Below are positions 53,585-62,446 of a DNA stretch of 64,000 bases, piece by piece. Source of the DNA: Oscillospiraceae bacterium (GTDB lineage Bacteria; Bacillota_A; Clostridia; Oscillospirales; Oscillospiraceae); assembly GCA_902786615.1 (NCBI GenBank), contig CADADE010000002.1:62001-126000 (forward strand), in the 5' to 3' direction. Positions within the stretch are counted from its first letter, which is position 1. Every line of letters starts with the position of its first letter. The position numbers were made by a program, and so were the translations under genes. The notes under the pieces are model-generated. The model made no database searches. It saw only the letters and a list, made by a program, of their open reading frames with translations, and was not told the origin of the DNA.

Positions 53585-54616
53585 ATGGGTTCGCTGGACC
53601 GGCTATGGGCAAAGCGCCTGTTCGACCACATATCGCGCGGTCTGATCGCCATGCATGTGCTTTTTGCGCTTTATTATGCATCAGATTCTTTATTGCTGCT
53701 GTTTCTGGTAAACCTGGCTTGCGCTCTCTCCGCCGCGGTCTGTCTGCACCTGCTCAAGAAGGGGCTGATGCGCGCCTACATTCTGACGCTCTATCTCCCG
53801 GAGCTGATCCAGCTGACCGTGTCCGCGATCTTCGTGGGATGGAGCGCGGGCTTCCAGCTTCCGCTGATCGGGCTGACCGGTTTTATCTTTCTCAGTGAAT
53901 TTCTGGGCCGTTCGCTGAAGCTGCCGTATTTCCCGTCGCTGCCCCTGGGGCTTCTCAGCTTCGGCGTCTATCTGCTGGCCTATCCGCGCTTCTTCTACGG
54001 TCCCGGCCTCTACGGTCTTTCGCAGTCGTCGGTGTTTACCCTGCAGTTTCTATGGAGCACCGGGATCTTTGCGCTGCTTCTGTGGGGGCTTGTTTCGGCT
54101 GTAAACCTGTCCTCCTTCTCAGAACACCGCCTTACCAACAAGGCCGAAACCGATGAACTCACAGGGCTTTTGAACCGCGCCGGCTATGACCGGCTTCTGG
54201 AGGAGCTGGACCCGGAGGACACGACGCTTCTGCTTGTGGACACCGATAAATTCAAAGGGATCAATGACCGCTTCGGCCATGAGACGGGCGATCAGGTGCT
54301 CCGGAAAATTGCGAGATCCCTGCTGGCAAATTTCCGCCAGAATGATTATGTATGCCGCATCGGCGGAGATGAATTTGCCGTTTTGATGATGAACGCCGGG
54401 GCGCTGGAGGATGAGAAGCTGCGCGACAAGATCCGTTTCATTAATCGTGAGCTTGCCGCGACGGCGGCGGATGAGCTGCCTACTGTCTCCGTAAGCGTCG
54501 GCGTTGCCCGCGGCGCGGGCGCCGAGAACTGGACGGAGCTGTTCAAGCAGGCGGACTCCGCCCTGTATCAGGTCAAGAAGGAAGGCGGACGAAACTGCCG
54601 CATTTATACCGCATAA
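53585..54616 (+). CDS. Membrane diguanylate cyclase (GGDEF)
   Basis: Makes the second messenger cyclic di-GMP. The 343 residues begin with about six or seven hydrophobic segments (residues about 18-185), a likely sensory membrane domain of unassigned type. The GGDEF domain covers about 195-343, with the intact active motif GGDEF at 260-264. The RxxD inhibitory site RQND is at 251-254, five residues before it, so product inhibition is likely. GGGAG precedes ATG 53585; the upstream TTG overlaps the site and is not used. No EAL partner is nearby. Confidence 0.9.
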   Translation: MGSLDRLWAKRLFDHISRGLIAMHVLFALYYASDSLLLLFLVNLACALSAAVCLHLLKKGLMRAYILTLYLPELIQLTVSAIFVGWSAGFQLPLIGLTGFIFLSEFLGRSLKLPYFPSLPLGLLSFGVYLLAYPRFFYGPGLYGLSQSSVFTLQFLWSTGIFALLLWGLVSAVNLSSFSEHRLTNKAETDELTGLLNRAGYDRLLEELDPEDTTLLLVDTDKFKGINDRFGHETGDQVLRKIARSLLANFRQNDYVCRIGGDEFAVLMMNAGALEDEKLRDKIRFINRELAATAADELPTVSVSVGVARGAGAENWTELFKQADSALYQVKKEGGRNCRIYTA

Positions 54617-54621
54617 TACAG

Positions 54622-54665
54622 CAACACCGAGGGTCGCGCTTTTGCAGCCCTCGGTGTTGTTTTTA
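54622..54665. terminator. Terminator after the diguanylate cyclase gene
   Basis: AACACCGAGGG and CCCTCGGTGTT form an 11-bp stem followed by GTTTTTAT. The next convergent gene ends within the T-tract. Confidence 0.85.
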
Positions 54666-55127
54666 TTTGCCTTCGGCAAGCTTTTCGTTCAAAACCGCTC
54701 CCTTCGGCACAGGCGCCGTCGGGACGGCTGTAAAGTCCGCGGTATTGTTCACAAAGCAGTACATGGGGATGCCGAAAGCGCCGTCGTCGCCGATATTCTC
54801 AAAGAGGGTGCGGATAAAAAACTTGACCCATTCATCGGACGGCCGCTGCGCATTGGGCGCCTGATAACGCCCCCAGACGCTGCTCTCCAGCGTTTTCTTT
54901 TTCGTATCCACGACAATGCCGAGCGTGACATTGCAAAAGTCAAAGCTGATTTCAAAGGCGGTCAGATTTTCCCGGTCCCTGCGCTTCACCTCAATACTCT
55001 CCGGGATGTCCGTCAGCGTGATCATCGCACGACCGAGAATTTTTCCATGCTCGTCCTCAAACGCCTTGATCGTTCCCATCGCTTTCAGACCGGTTTCCAC
55101 ATTTTTGAATAATGCAGGATTCTTCAG
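54663..55127 (-). CDS. Hypothetical protein (154 aa), not recognised
   Basis: A 154-residue soluble protein with no signal peptide or membrane segment. It has a regular alternation of beta strands (LGRAMITLTDIPESIEVKRRD, FEISFDFCNVTLGIVVDT) and ends in an acidic-basic tail. No catalytic motif stands out. ATG 55127 is chosen because GGAGGAG lies upstream; the extra in-frame codons before it are Arg-rich and lack a ribosome site. It has its own promoter. I do not recognise the family. Confidence 0.7.
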   Translation of the reverse strand: MKNPALFKNVETGLKAMGTIKAFEDEHGKILGRAMITLTDIPESIEVKRRDRENLTAFEISFDFCNVTLGIVVDTKKKTLESSVWGRYQAPNAQRPSDEWVKFFIRTLFENIGDDGAFGIPMYCFVNNTADFTAVPTAPVPKGAVLNEKLAEGK

Positions 55128-55213
55128 CATACGACGTCTCCTCCGTTTCTGCCTCTGACTTGACACTGGCCGCGGTATCTGTTCCCGGTGAGCCCCGATA
55201 TCTTCTCCCGCTC

Positions 55214-55242
55214 ACTTTACCATGTTTTTCCCGCTTATTCAA
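55214..55242 (-). promoter_or_regulatory. Predicted promoter of the 154-aa hypothetical gene
   Basis: TTGAAT and TAAAGT on the minus strand are 17 bases apart, about 90 bases before the start codon. Confidence 0.5.
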
Positions 55243-55270
55243 TAGTAAACGGTCGACGACTGCTTCACAC

Positions 55271-56545
55271 TTATGAAAGCCCAAGGGTGTATCCCTTGAG
55301 CAGCGGGCTCACGTTGTCCAGCAGCTCCTTCAGCCACCAGCCGTATGCATAGCCCTCGGCACAGCGGAAGAAGGGCTCATACCCGGGCAGGGCTTTCATC
55401 TCCTCCCGGCGGTCATAAAGCTCGCCCCGCCAGAAAGCGTCCATCACGGTATAGAAAAACACCGCCGCCTGCTCCTGCTCTCTTTTCCCGATGGGGTTTC
55501 GCCGTGACATGTATTGCACGTTTTCGTCGGCATAGCTTCGAAGCTGCTCCTGCTGCCATGCGGCATAGTCCAGCAGGACGGGGTCCTGCCGCCCGCTCTG
55601 CCTTGCCCAGGCGCCGACGTCCACCCGCCGCGGCAGACAGCGGAGCTTGTCGGCCGTCAGGTCCAGTATGCTGTAGCCTGTGGGATAGGACAAAAGATAT
55701 TCCGTCACCTGTTCGGTCAGCCCCCGCTCGCGATACACGGCGCGCACATGGGTGTGCCCGCTTAAAAAGAGCGGCACCTTGTACTGTTGAAGAAGCGAGG
55801 CAAAGCGCTCCCCGTTTTCCACATGGTAGCCGTCGGCCTCCGGGTTCCGGCTCTCCTCCGAGAGGAGGTTAAAATGCCCGGCGCATAATACCGGAAGCTT
55901 TCGCTTCTGTGCCTCCTGCAGCATGGTCTCCGCCCAGCGAAGCGTCTTTTCAGAGAGAAAGGCTTCGTTATTTCTGCGTTTACCGGCTCCCGGCAGATCA
56001 ATCGCCTCGGCGCTGTAGCCGCCCATATCCATCATCAGCAGCGCGGCGTCCTCCCGCAGGACGCAATAGCTCAGGGATGCTTCATCCCGGCTGAACGCCT
56101 CGTCATAGCCGAAATCCGCGTAGTACGCGGCAAATCCCTCTTGTCCGACCGGGGCGAGGTCGTGGTTTCCCGGAAGGACATAAACAGGCAGTCCCCCGTC
56201 CTCCGCCTGCCGCAGCTTCTCGGCCAGAGCTTCGTGCCGATAGGGTCTTCCGCCGTTGACCAGATCGCCGGTGAGCAGGATAAAAGCCGCGCCCTGCTCG
56301 CGGGCATCCCACAGGAGGGCGTCGACCAGCTCCATATTATAGCCTGCCGCAGAGAGCGCCGCGCCGTTTTTATTGGTATTGTCCGGGTCCAGATGCAGAT
56401 CCGAGGCCACCGCGGCGCGAAGCTCCCATGCCTCCGGCAGCGGGCTGGATACGGGCGATTCAAACGCCGCGGCCTGTCCGGCGCAGCCGGGAAGCAGCAG
56501 GGCCAGCGTCAGGAGCAGCGTCGTCAGTCTGATTTTCTTTTTCAC
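55271..56545 (-). CDS. Metallophosphoesterase lipoprotein (calcineurin-like)
   Basis: A 424-residue exported phosphoesterase. The signal peptide ends in a lipobox, LLLPGCAGQ (Cys about 20), so the enzyme is membrane-anchored outside the cell. Its dinuclear metal motifs are visible: SDLHLD, GDLVNGG, LPGNHD, AGHFN and SGHTHV, covering about residues 45-265. An unusual C-terminal region of about 160 residues (to 424) has no recognised domain. The start is GTG 56545, overlapping the stop of the upstream hydrolase gene as GTGA. Its substrate is unknown. Confidence 0.85.
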   Translation of the reverse strand: MKKKIRLTTLLLTLALLLPGCAGQAAAFESPVSSPLPEAWELRAAVASDLHLDPDNTNKNGAALSAAGYNMELVDALLWDAREQGAAFILLTGDLVNGGRPYRHEALAEKLRQAEDGGLPVYVLPGNHDLAPVGQEGFAAYYADFGYDEAFSRDEASLSYCVLREDAALLMMDMGGYSAEAIDLPGAGKRRNNEAFLSEKTLRWAETMLQEAQKRKLPVLCAGHFNLLSEESRNPEADGYHVENGERFASLLQQYKVPLFLSGHTHVRAVYRERGLTEQVTEYLLSYPTGYSILDLTADKLRCLPRRVDVGAWARQSGRQDPVLLDYAAWQQEQLRSYADENVQYMSRRNPIGKREQEQAAVFFYTVMDAFWRGELYDRREEMKALPGYEPFFRCAEGYAYGWWLKELLDNVSPLLKGYTLGLS

Positions 56546-57351
56546 TCTTTCCCTGCCCTTTGTCCGTCGATCCATCGAAGGATCGCATCCACCGTAATCT
56601 GCTGCTGTTCTTCCCGGCCGATCGCCGCCTCCCCGTCGCCGGACTGCCGCCCGTAGCTGCCGAACTGCGCATGATTGCCGCCGGGGATCACAAGCTCCCG
56701 CGCATTCCGGGGCCAATAAGCGCGCTTCGCTTCATAGCGCTCAAAATTCAGCACGCCGTCTCTGTCTCCATAGACGGAGAGGAAGGCCAGATTGTCGTCA
56801 AGCTTTTCCGTTGGGTACGCTGCCAGGAGCGCCAGCCCCTCGATTTTTTCCGCATGGGCGGCGGCATAGTCTGAGGCCATCGCGCCGCCGAGAGAGTGTC
56901 CAGCGAGAATCCAGCTTTCATACCGGTAAGACCCGATCAGCCGATCTGCCGCCTGCTTATTAAAAAAGGCAATGTTGAAGGGCATTTTCACAAGAAAGGC
57001 GTCCACGCCGCCTTCCGCAAGGCGAAAGAGCAGCGGCGCATAGGCCGCGGCCTCAACCTTTGCCCCGGGATAGAAAATCAGCGCCGCAGCTTCTCCCGGC
57101 CCGTCAAAGCGCCAGCCGTTCGCGCTGCGCTCTACTGTTACGCCGCCTGTGGAAACCAGGTATTGTCCGGCATCAGAGTCTGCGCGATAGAAGTCGGAGA
57201 GCCAGGCGAAGAAGAAGGCCGCAAGCAGAAGAAGGAGCGCGGCAGCTGGCAGCGCCGCCTTCCACCGCGCCGGTGCCTTTCCCTTTCTCCACGCGAAAAA
57301 GCAGGCAGCCGCAAGCGCGATGCATGAGAGCGCATAGAACAGTGAAATCAT
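56542..57351 (-). CDS. Membrane-anchored alpha/beta hydrolase
   Basis: A protein of about 269 residues. Two N-terminal hydrophobic segments (ISLFYALSCIALAAACFFA and ALLLLLAAFFFAWL) anchor it. The alpha/beta hydrolase fold then shows the nucleophile elbow GHSLGGAMAS near residue 150, the acid in GDRDG near 196 and GGNHAQFGSYG with the catalytic His near 226. This 'GNHAQFG' ending is typical of the Abhydrolase_5 group. ATG 57351 has no clear ribosome site; TTG at 57357 is an alternative. It is translationally coupled to the metallophosphoesterase downstream. Confidence 0.8.
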   Translation of the reverse strand: MISLFYALSCIALAAACFFAWRKGKAPARWKAALPAAALLLLLAAFFFAWLSDFYRADSDAGQYLVSTGGVTVERSANGWRFDGPGEAAALIFYPGAKVEAAAYAPLLFRLAEGGVDAFLVKMPFNIAFFNKQAADRLIGSYRYESWILAGHSLGGAMASDYAAAHAEKIEGLALLAAYPTEKLDDNLAFLSVYGDRDGVLNFERYEAKRAYWPRNARELVIPGGNHAQFGSYGRQSGDGEAAIGREEQQQITVDAILRWIDGQRAGKE

Positions 57352-57367
57352 CTCCAATAGTGGGGTC

Positions 57368-58117
57368 TTATTCCTTCAGCACAATGCAGTTCATTTTTTT
57401 GCTGTACGCCGTGCAGGCGTCGATGGCGATGATGCCCGGGGCGACGTAGGGGCTGAAATCCGCGTCAGGTCCGAACTCCGCGCCCTTGTTCTCATAGCGG
57501 GCATGCCCGTAGGAGCAGTGGAAATGGCCGCAGACCACGGTCTTCTCCTCCGGCCGCGCCGTGCGCACCGCATCCATGGGATTTGTCCAGCGGGCCTCAC
57601 GCCAGGCAGCGGCGTCGGCGCTGCGCCATTCCGCGTCATAGACCAGACCGCCGTAAAACAGCTCGCAGGGAATCCAGGCATGGGTAAAAATATAGTTTCT
57701 CGTCTCATAATAATCCAGCATGGCCGGGATGATCGTGGAAAACAGCGGCGTCTCCTGCCCTGCTCTGGCAAGGCGCATGTTTGCGTTCCAGCTGTAGCCG
57801 GCGCTGAGCCCGGTGAGCTGCTCGAGCGTGTCGTAGGTGCCGTTTTGCAGGTGATGGCGCAGGGGTCTGCCACGGTCGGACGTTACAAGCTCCTGAAAAA
57901 GGTCCTCATGGTTGCCCTTGATGAGGATCACCCGATCCTCCTCCATCAGCTCCAGGATATAGTCCTGAAGCTCCGCCGCTTCTTTTCCCCGGTCGAAGAG
58001 ATCGCCCAGCACCAGGATCTTCTTTTCCTCGGGATCGTCAAAATACCCGCTCTCCAGCAGGGTCCTTTGAAACAGGGTGCAAAAGCCGTGGATATCCGAT
58101 AAAACATAATATTTCAT
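57368..58117 (-). CDS. PPP-family metallophosphatase (calcineurin-like)
   Basis: A cytoplasmic phosphatase of 249 residues. The PPP motifs are intact: LSDIHGF near residue 6, LGDLFDRG near 38, IKGNHED near 67, THAWIP near 147 and CGHFHCSYG near 199. It may act on a phosphoprotein or a dinucleotide such as Ap4A. It is probably the first gene of a three-gene unit with the two genes below it. The start is uncertain: ATG 58117 has no clear ribosome site, and a TTG lies four codons earlier. Confidence 0.83.
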   Translation of the reverse strand: MKYYVLSDIHGFCTLFQRTLLESGYFDDPEEKKILVLGDLFDRGKEAAELQDYILELMEEDRVILIKGNHEDLFQELVTSDRGRPLRHHLQNGTYDTLEQLTGLSAGYSWNANMRLARAGQETPLFSTIIPAMLDYYETRNYIFTHAWIPCELFYGGLVYDAEWRSADAAAWREARWTNPMDAVRTARPEEKTVVCGHFHCSYGHARYENKGAEFGPDADFSPYVAPGIIAIDACTAYSKKMNCIVLKE

Positions 58118-58127
58118 AGTATTATTC

Positions 58128-58174
58128 AAGGCCGCCGAAAATCATCTCATTTTACAGCGGCCTTCTTTTCTTTA
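58128..58174. terminator. Hairpin after the CHAP-protein gene
   Basis: AAGGCCGC and GCGGCCTT form an 8-bp stem with an AAAAT/ATTTT inner stem, between the stop of the CHAP gene and the PPP phosphatase start. It lacks a T-run on the minus strand, so termination is uncertain. Confidence 0.35.
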
Positions 58175-58184
58175 TTTTGAAGCG

Positions 58185-59480
58185 TCAGTTATACGTAACT
58201 CTCGAGCTTTCGATGCTGGGGACGATGCTGACATTCTTGATGCCGGCAGCCGCATCCAGAATGCTGTCCCAGGCGGGAGGCTCCGGCTCCTCAGGCTCCG
58301 GCGGAAGCTCCACCTCTCCGTTGCGGCTGGTGACGACCGGATTGGCCGGGTCATAGTCGGGGTTTTCCGGCAGGACGCCGAAGCCGATGATGGCGTAATC
58401 ATCCTTCGTCAGGGTGAAATGCTCCACATAGTCAAAGCGGTTCCCCTCGATGGTATAAATCCATCCGCGCTCCTCGTCAATATCGCGGATGATCCCCACA
58501 TGCTCGGCATGCTCATCCATGTCGAAATCGAAGAAGATAAAGTCGCCGCGCTTCGGCGTGTAGCCTTCATCCCAGTGCCTGTACAGTCCACGGTCTCTCA
58601 GCTCCCTGACCCATTCGGAACAGTAGCAGTTATACGGTACGACGGATTCCGGGATGTTGGCGTAATACAGGCAGAAAGAGATGAACATGGCGCACCAGTC
58701 CCCATAGGGGATGCCGTACCAAGCGCCGTAGCGGGTATAGCCCTTGGGATGCTGCGGGTCCTCGGCCGAATAGTTCAGCTCACTCTCGGTATAGCCGAGC
58801 TGGCTTTCGGCGATCATCAGCAGGTCCTCCGCCCAATTGCCGCTCAGCTCCATATCCATGAACATCCGCCACCAGTCCGTCTCATCCTCGAGATCGGCAG
58901 TCGGATCACTCACTCCGGCAAAGCTCAGTTCTCTTTCCCATTGCAGATAGGATGTGATCCCGTCGCCGGGATTCATAACGGGCTCTTCCGTCTGAACCGG
59001 GTTTTCTTCCGCTTCGGGCAGCTCATTTTCCAGGACCACGTCCTCTGTCTGCACGGGATTCGTTTCCTCCTGCCCGCAGATCAGGATCCGCTCCGCCTCA
59101 TAGCAATCCTCCGTATGCGTATGGGCGCCATCGCCCTCGTTCAGTCCGCAGCCAAGCTCCACAGACCATTCATAGCACTCGTCGCCGTGAATATGATGGA
59201 TCGTATTGTCCGTGCACAAGAGCGCGCCGCGAACACGTTCATAACAGTCGTCGCTGTGCCGGTGGCCCTCGCTTTCCTCCAGGCCGCAGACAAGATGATT
59301 GCCCGTGCTGTAGCAGCTGTCCGTATGGACATGGCCGCCTTCCTCCGTGATTTGAAGCTCCTCATTCGCAAAAGCAGGCCCGGTCGGTGTGCAGCAAAGC
59401 AGCGACGCCGCGCACAACAGGCTCAAAAAGCGGCGTCCGGGAAATCTGCCGTATTGATTTTGTTCGTTATTACGTCTCAT
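58185..59480 (-). CDS. Secreted CHAP-domain protein with four His/Cys repeats
   Basis: A 431-residue exported protein. The signal peptide (FLSLLCAASLLCCTPTGPAFA) is followed by four imperfect repeats of about 30 residues (about 48-140) of the form His-x-His-x3-Cys-Tyr ... Leu-x-Cys-Gly, for example HVHTDSCYSTGNHLVCG and HTHTEDCYEAERILICG; each could bind zinc. After a Glu/Pro linker comes a CHAP amidase (about 215-375) with the catalytic Cys in PYGDWCAMFISF and His in HAEHVGII. The protein would cleave or bind peptidoglycan. The C-terminus is Pro/Glu-rich. Confidence 0.88.
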   Translation of the reverse strand: MRRNNEQNQYGRFPGRRFLSLLCAASLLCCTPTGPAFANEELQITEEGGHVHTDSCYSTGNHLVCGLEESEGHRHSDDCYERVRGALLCTDNTIHHIHGDECYEWSVELGCGLNEGDGAHTHTEDCYEAERILICGQEETNPVQTEDVVLENELPEAEENPVQTEEPVMNPGDGITSYLQWERELSFAGVSDPTADLEDETDWWRMFMDMELSGNWAEDLLMIAESQLGYTESELNYSAEDPQHPKGYTRYGAWYGIPYGDWCAMFISFCLYYANIPESVVPYNCYCSEWVRELRDRGLYRHWDEGYTPKRGDFIFFDFDMDEHAEHVGIIRDIDEERGWIYTIEGNRFDYVEHFTLTKDDYAIIGFGVLPENPDYDPANPVVTSRNGEVELPPEPEEPEPPAWDSILDAAAGIKNVSIVPSIESSRVTYN

Positions 59481-59585
59481 TTTCTTTACCGCAGTATATT
59501 GTTTCTCTCCTGGTACTGTTAGTCTGTGAGTATCTTTATAAGTTTATATGCGTATCGGCTTACGTCAGCAAGCCCCAAATCTGAC

Positions 59586-59755
59586 CTCCCTTTGGAAAAA
59601 GGGAGGTGGCCGAAGGCCGGAGGGATCGAAACAGAATCTAAGCAAGGCTCTGTGAATCTAAGCAAGGCTCTGTTTAAGCTTTGCACAACTCGGCCGATCC
59701 CTCAGTCACAGCCTCGCGGGAGATCGGCTGTGACAGCTCCCTTTCGCAAAGGGAG
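59586..59755. repeat. MITE-like palindromic repeat element
   Basis: A non-coding 170-base element in the gap 59481-59904. Both ends contain the same nested hairpin in opposite orientation: CTCCCTTT...AAAGGGAG next to a GC-rich stem and AGGGAT. The right end, read in reverse complement, adds the stem GTCACAGCC/GGCTGTGAC. Such ends resemble small palindromic repeats I associate with Clostridia of this group. There is no reading frame of interest in the element or in the rest of the gap. Confidence 0.75.
59634..59673 (+). repeat. Tandem 20-bp direct repeat inside the MITE-like element
   Basis: The unit GAATCTAAGCAAGGCTCTGT occurs twice in perfect tandem in the core of the palindromic element. 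Confidence 0.95.
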
Positions 59756-59904
59756 CTTAGAAGCGGATGAAACCCGATACCCATTTAAGGTTATATATAC
59801 TCATAACAGATTATAAGTTTTCCTGCGGCTTCATGCAATCACACGCCGGTTACAATTCAACAAAAAAACAACAACAGCGGAGCTTTCCGCTGTTGCTGTT
59901 CTCG

Positions 59905-60108
59905 TCAGACTGTTCCCAGCACCTTGTAATCCTGGGCTTCGACCGCGGCCTTCATGGTCTCAAAATCGGCCGAGCCGGTGACGACGGCTGTGCCTGCTTC
60001 ATGGCTTACGACGGCGCTCTCAACACCTTCCAGGCTCTCCAGCGCCTTCTTGACGCGGGCTTCGCAGTGGGGACACATCATTCCCTCGATTTTCAGGGTC
60101 GTTGTCAT
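59905..60108 (-). CDS. copZ: CopZ-like copper chaperone from an internal start within copA
   Basis: An internal ATG at 60108, in frame with copA, is preceded by AAGGAGG at eight bases, one of the best ribosome sites in the region. It would yield a 67-residue free chaperone, [21 protein letters not shown]..., a complete HMA domain with the copper-binding CPHC motif. The same residues are also the C-terminus of the 841-residue CopA. Both products may be made. The alternative is a recent loss of the copA stop that fused two genes. Confidence 0.6.
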   Translation of the reverse strand: MTTTLKIEGMMCPHCEARVKKALESLEGVESAVVSHEAGTAVVTGSADFETMKAAVEAQDYKVLGTV

Positions 60109-62430
60109 GGGGTTTTCCTCCTTAACATTTTGATTTATTTCGATTTCTCTGTCTATCTGATTTCTCCCCGGCTTGTCGTGGGAGGCATCATGCGGATTAA
60201 AAAGATTCAGCCGCAGGGCGTTTGTCACAACGCAGAAGCTGGAAAGGCTCATGGCGGCCGCGCCCCACATGGGGTTCAGGGTCAGGCCCGCCCAGACGAA
60301 AGCGCCGGCGGCGACGGGAATGCAGACGGCGTTGTAGAAAAACGCCCAGAACAGGTTTTCATGAATATTGCGCAAGGTTGCGCGGCTGAGCCGGATCGCC
60401 GCAGAGACGTCCCGCAGGCTGCCGTGCATGAGCACCACGTCCGCCGCGTCCACCGCGATGTCCGCGCCCGCCCCGATGGCGATGCCGATATCCGCGCGGG
60501 TCAGCGCAGGCGCGTCATTGATGCCGTCGCCCACCATGGCGACCTTGCCGTATTCCCGAAGCGTGCGGATCACGCTCTCCTTTCCGTCCGGCAGAACGCC
60601 CGCGATCACGGTATCGACGCCCGCCTCACGCCCGATGGCGTCGGCGGTGCGCTGATTGTCGCCGGTTAACATAACAACTTTTATACCGAGCTTTTTCAGT
60701 TCCTGTATTGCCCGGGCGCTGTCCGGCTTCATCACATCCGCGACCGCGATGATGCCGAGAAGCTTACCGTCATGGGCAAAGAACAGCGGGGTCTTTCCCT
60801 GAGAGGCCAGCGCCTCGCTTTTTTGAAGCAAGTCGCCGGGGATTTTGACGCGCTTTTTCATAAAGCTGCCGCTGCCGCCGACGAGTTCTTTCCCGTCCAG
60901 CTTTGCCGTCAGGCCGTTGCCGGGAAGCGCGGCGAAGTCTTTTACCTCTGCCGGTGTGACGCTCTTTTCCGCCGCATACTCCATCACGGCGACGGCAAGG
61001 GGATGCTCGCTCCTGGCCTCCAGGGAAGCCACGGCTTTCAGAAACGCCGCCTCGTCCGTCCCCTCCGCCGGGATAAGCTCCGTCACGCGCGGCTTGCCCG
61101 CCGTAATGGTGCCGGTCTTGTCGAGCGCCACAATGTTCACGCGCCCGGTCTCTTCCAGGGAGGCGGCGGTTTTGAACAGGATGCCCTGCTTTGCGCCGAC
61201 GCCGTTGCCCACCATGATGGCCACCGGCGTGGCAAGGCCGAGGGCGCAGGGGCAGCTGATCACCAGCACGGAGATCCCGCGCGCGAGGGCGAAGCCAAAC
61301 TCACGCCCCAGAAGCAGCCAGACAAGCGTCGTAATGACGGCAATGCCGATGACAACCGGCACGAACACGCCCGAAACCCTGTCCGCGATCTTGGCGATGG
61401 GAGCCTTGGTGGCAGCCGCGTCGGAGACCATGCGGATGATCTGGCTGAGCGTGGTATCCTCGCCCACGCGGGCAGCCTCGCAGCGGATATAGCCCGCCTG
61501 GTTGACCGTGGCGGCAGAGACGGTATCGCCCGGCGCTTTTTCCACTGGGATGCTCTCACCCGTGAGGGCGGATTCATCCACGGCGCTGCTGCCCTCTTTC
61601 ACAATGCCGTCCACCGGGATATTTTCGCCGGGGCGCACCACAAAAATATCGCCCTTCCTGACCGTCTCGATGGGTACGGTTTTCTCTTTCCCGTTCTCCA
61701 CGATCGTCGCGGTTTTGGGCGCGATCTTCATAAGCCCCTTGAGGGCGTCCGTGGTCTTGCCCTTGGAGCGCGCCTCCAGCATCTTGCCGACGGTAATGAG
61801 CGTCAGGATCATGGCGGCCGACTCAAAATAGAATTCATGCATCCAGACCATGGCAGCCTCAGCGCCGCCCTCAAGCTGAGCCTGGGTCATGCGAAAGAGC
61901 GCATATGTGCTGTACGCGAAGGACGCGCCGGAGCCCAGCGCCACCAGCGTATCCATATTGGGGGCGCGGTGCATCAGGCCGCGAAAGCCGCTGATAAAAA
62001 ACTTCTGATTGATGACCATGACCGCGATGGCCAGCAGCATCTGGGCAAGCCCCATCGCGACATGGTTGCCGTCCAGAAAGCGCGGCAGCGGCCAGCCCCA
62101 CATCATGTGCCCCATGGAGATATACATGAGCGCCAGCAAAAACCCCAGGGAAGAGAGCAGGCGGCGCTTCAAAACCGGCGTCTCCCGGTCGCGCAAGGCA
62201 TCCTCCTCCGCAGACTGCGCGGCCTTCTCCGCGCCCTTCGGGCTCGCGCCGTAGCCCGCCGCCTCGACCGCGGCAATGATGCTCCGCTCGTCCGCCGTGC
62301 CTTCCACGCCCATGGAATTGGTCAGAAGGCTGACCGAACAGCTCTCCACGCCGGGCACGGCACTGACCGCCTTCTCCACTCTGGCGGAACAGGCCGCGCA
62401 GCTCATGCCGCTGACGTTATATTGTTTCAT
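59905..62430 (-). CDS. copA: Copper-exporting P-type ATPase with fused C-terminal CopZ domain
   Basis: An 841-residue membrane pump. An N-terminal HMA domain carries CAAC (residues 11-14). About eight membrane segments surround the CPC motif ([12 protein letters not shown]) and the phosphorylation motif DKTGTIT, then TGDNQRTA and [10 protein letters not shown]. The usual CopA ends near residue 745 ([10 protein letters not shown]). Here a 28-residue linker leads to a second, complete HMA domain (775-841) with CPHC at 786-789. It follows csoR by 16 bases. The extra domain is at the C-terminus, which is unusual; see the internal start described separately. Confidence 0.96.
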   Translation of the reverse strand: MKQYNVSGMSCAACSARVEKAVSAVPGVESCSVSLLTNSMGVEGTADERSIIAAVEAAGYGASPKGAEKAAQSAEEDALRDRETPVLKRRLLSSLGFLLALMYISMGHMMWGWPLPRFLDGNHVAMGLAQMLLAIAVMVINQKFFISGFRGLMHRAPNMDTLVALGSGASFAYSTYALFRMTQAQLEGGAEAAMVWMHEFYFESAAMILTLITVGKMLEARSKGKTTDALKGLMKIAPKTATIVENGKEKTVPIETVRKGDIFVVRPGENIPVDGIVKEGSSAVDESALTGESIPVEKAPGDTVSAATVNQAGYIRCEAARVGEDTTLSQIIRMVSDAAATKAPIAKIADRVSGVFVPVVIGIAVITTLVWLLLGREFGFALARGISVLVISCPCALGLATPVAIMVGNGVGAKQGILFKTAASLEETGRVNIVALDKTGTITAGKPRVTELIPAEGTDEAAFLKAVASLEARSEHPLAVAVMEYAAEKSVTPAEVKDFAALPGNGLTAKLDGKELVGGSGSFMKKRVKIPGDLLQKSEALASQGKTPLFFAHDGKLLGIIAVADVMKPDSARAIQELKKLGIKVVMLTGDNQRTADAIGREAGVDTVIAGVLPDGKESVIRTLREYGKVAMVGDGINDAPALTRADIGIAIGAGADIAVDAADVVLMHGSLRDVSAAIRLSRATLRNIHENLFWAFFYNAVCIPVAAGAFVWAGLTLNPMWGAAAMSLSSFCVVTNALRLNLFNPHDASHDKPGRNQIDREIEINQNVKEENPMTTTLKIEGMMCPHCEARVKKALESLEGVESAVVSHEAGTAVVTGSADFETMKAAVEAQDYKVLGTV

Positions 62431-62446
62431 CGTCTCACATCCCTTA

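Noticed and set aside
59523..59816. Small open frames across the palindromic repeat
   Set aside because: They are created by the repeat, have no ribosome sites and no protein-like composition.
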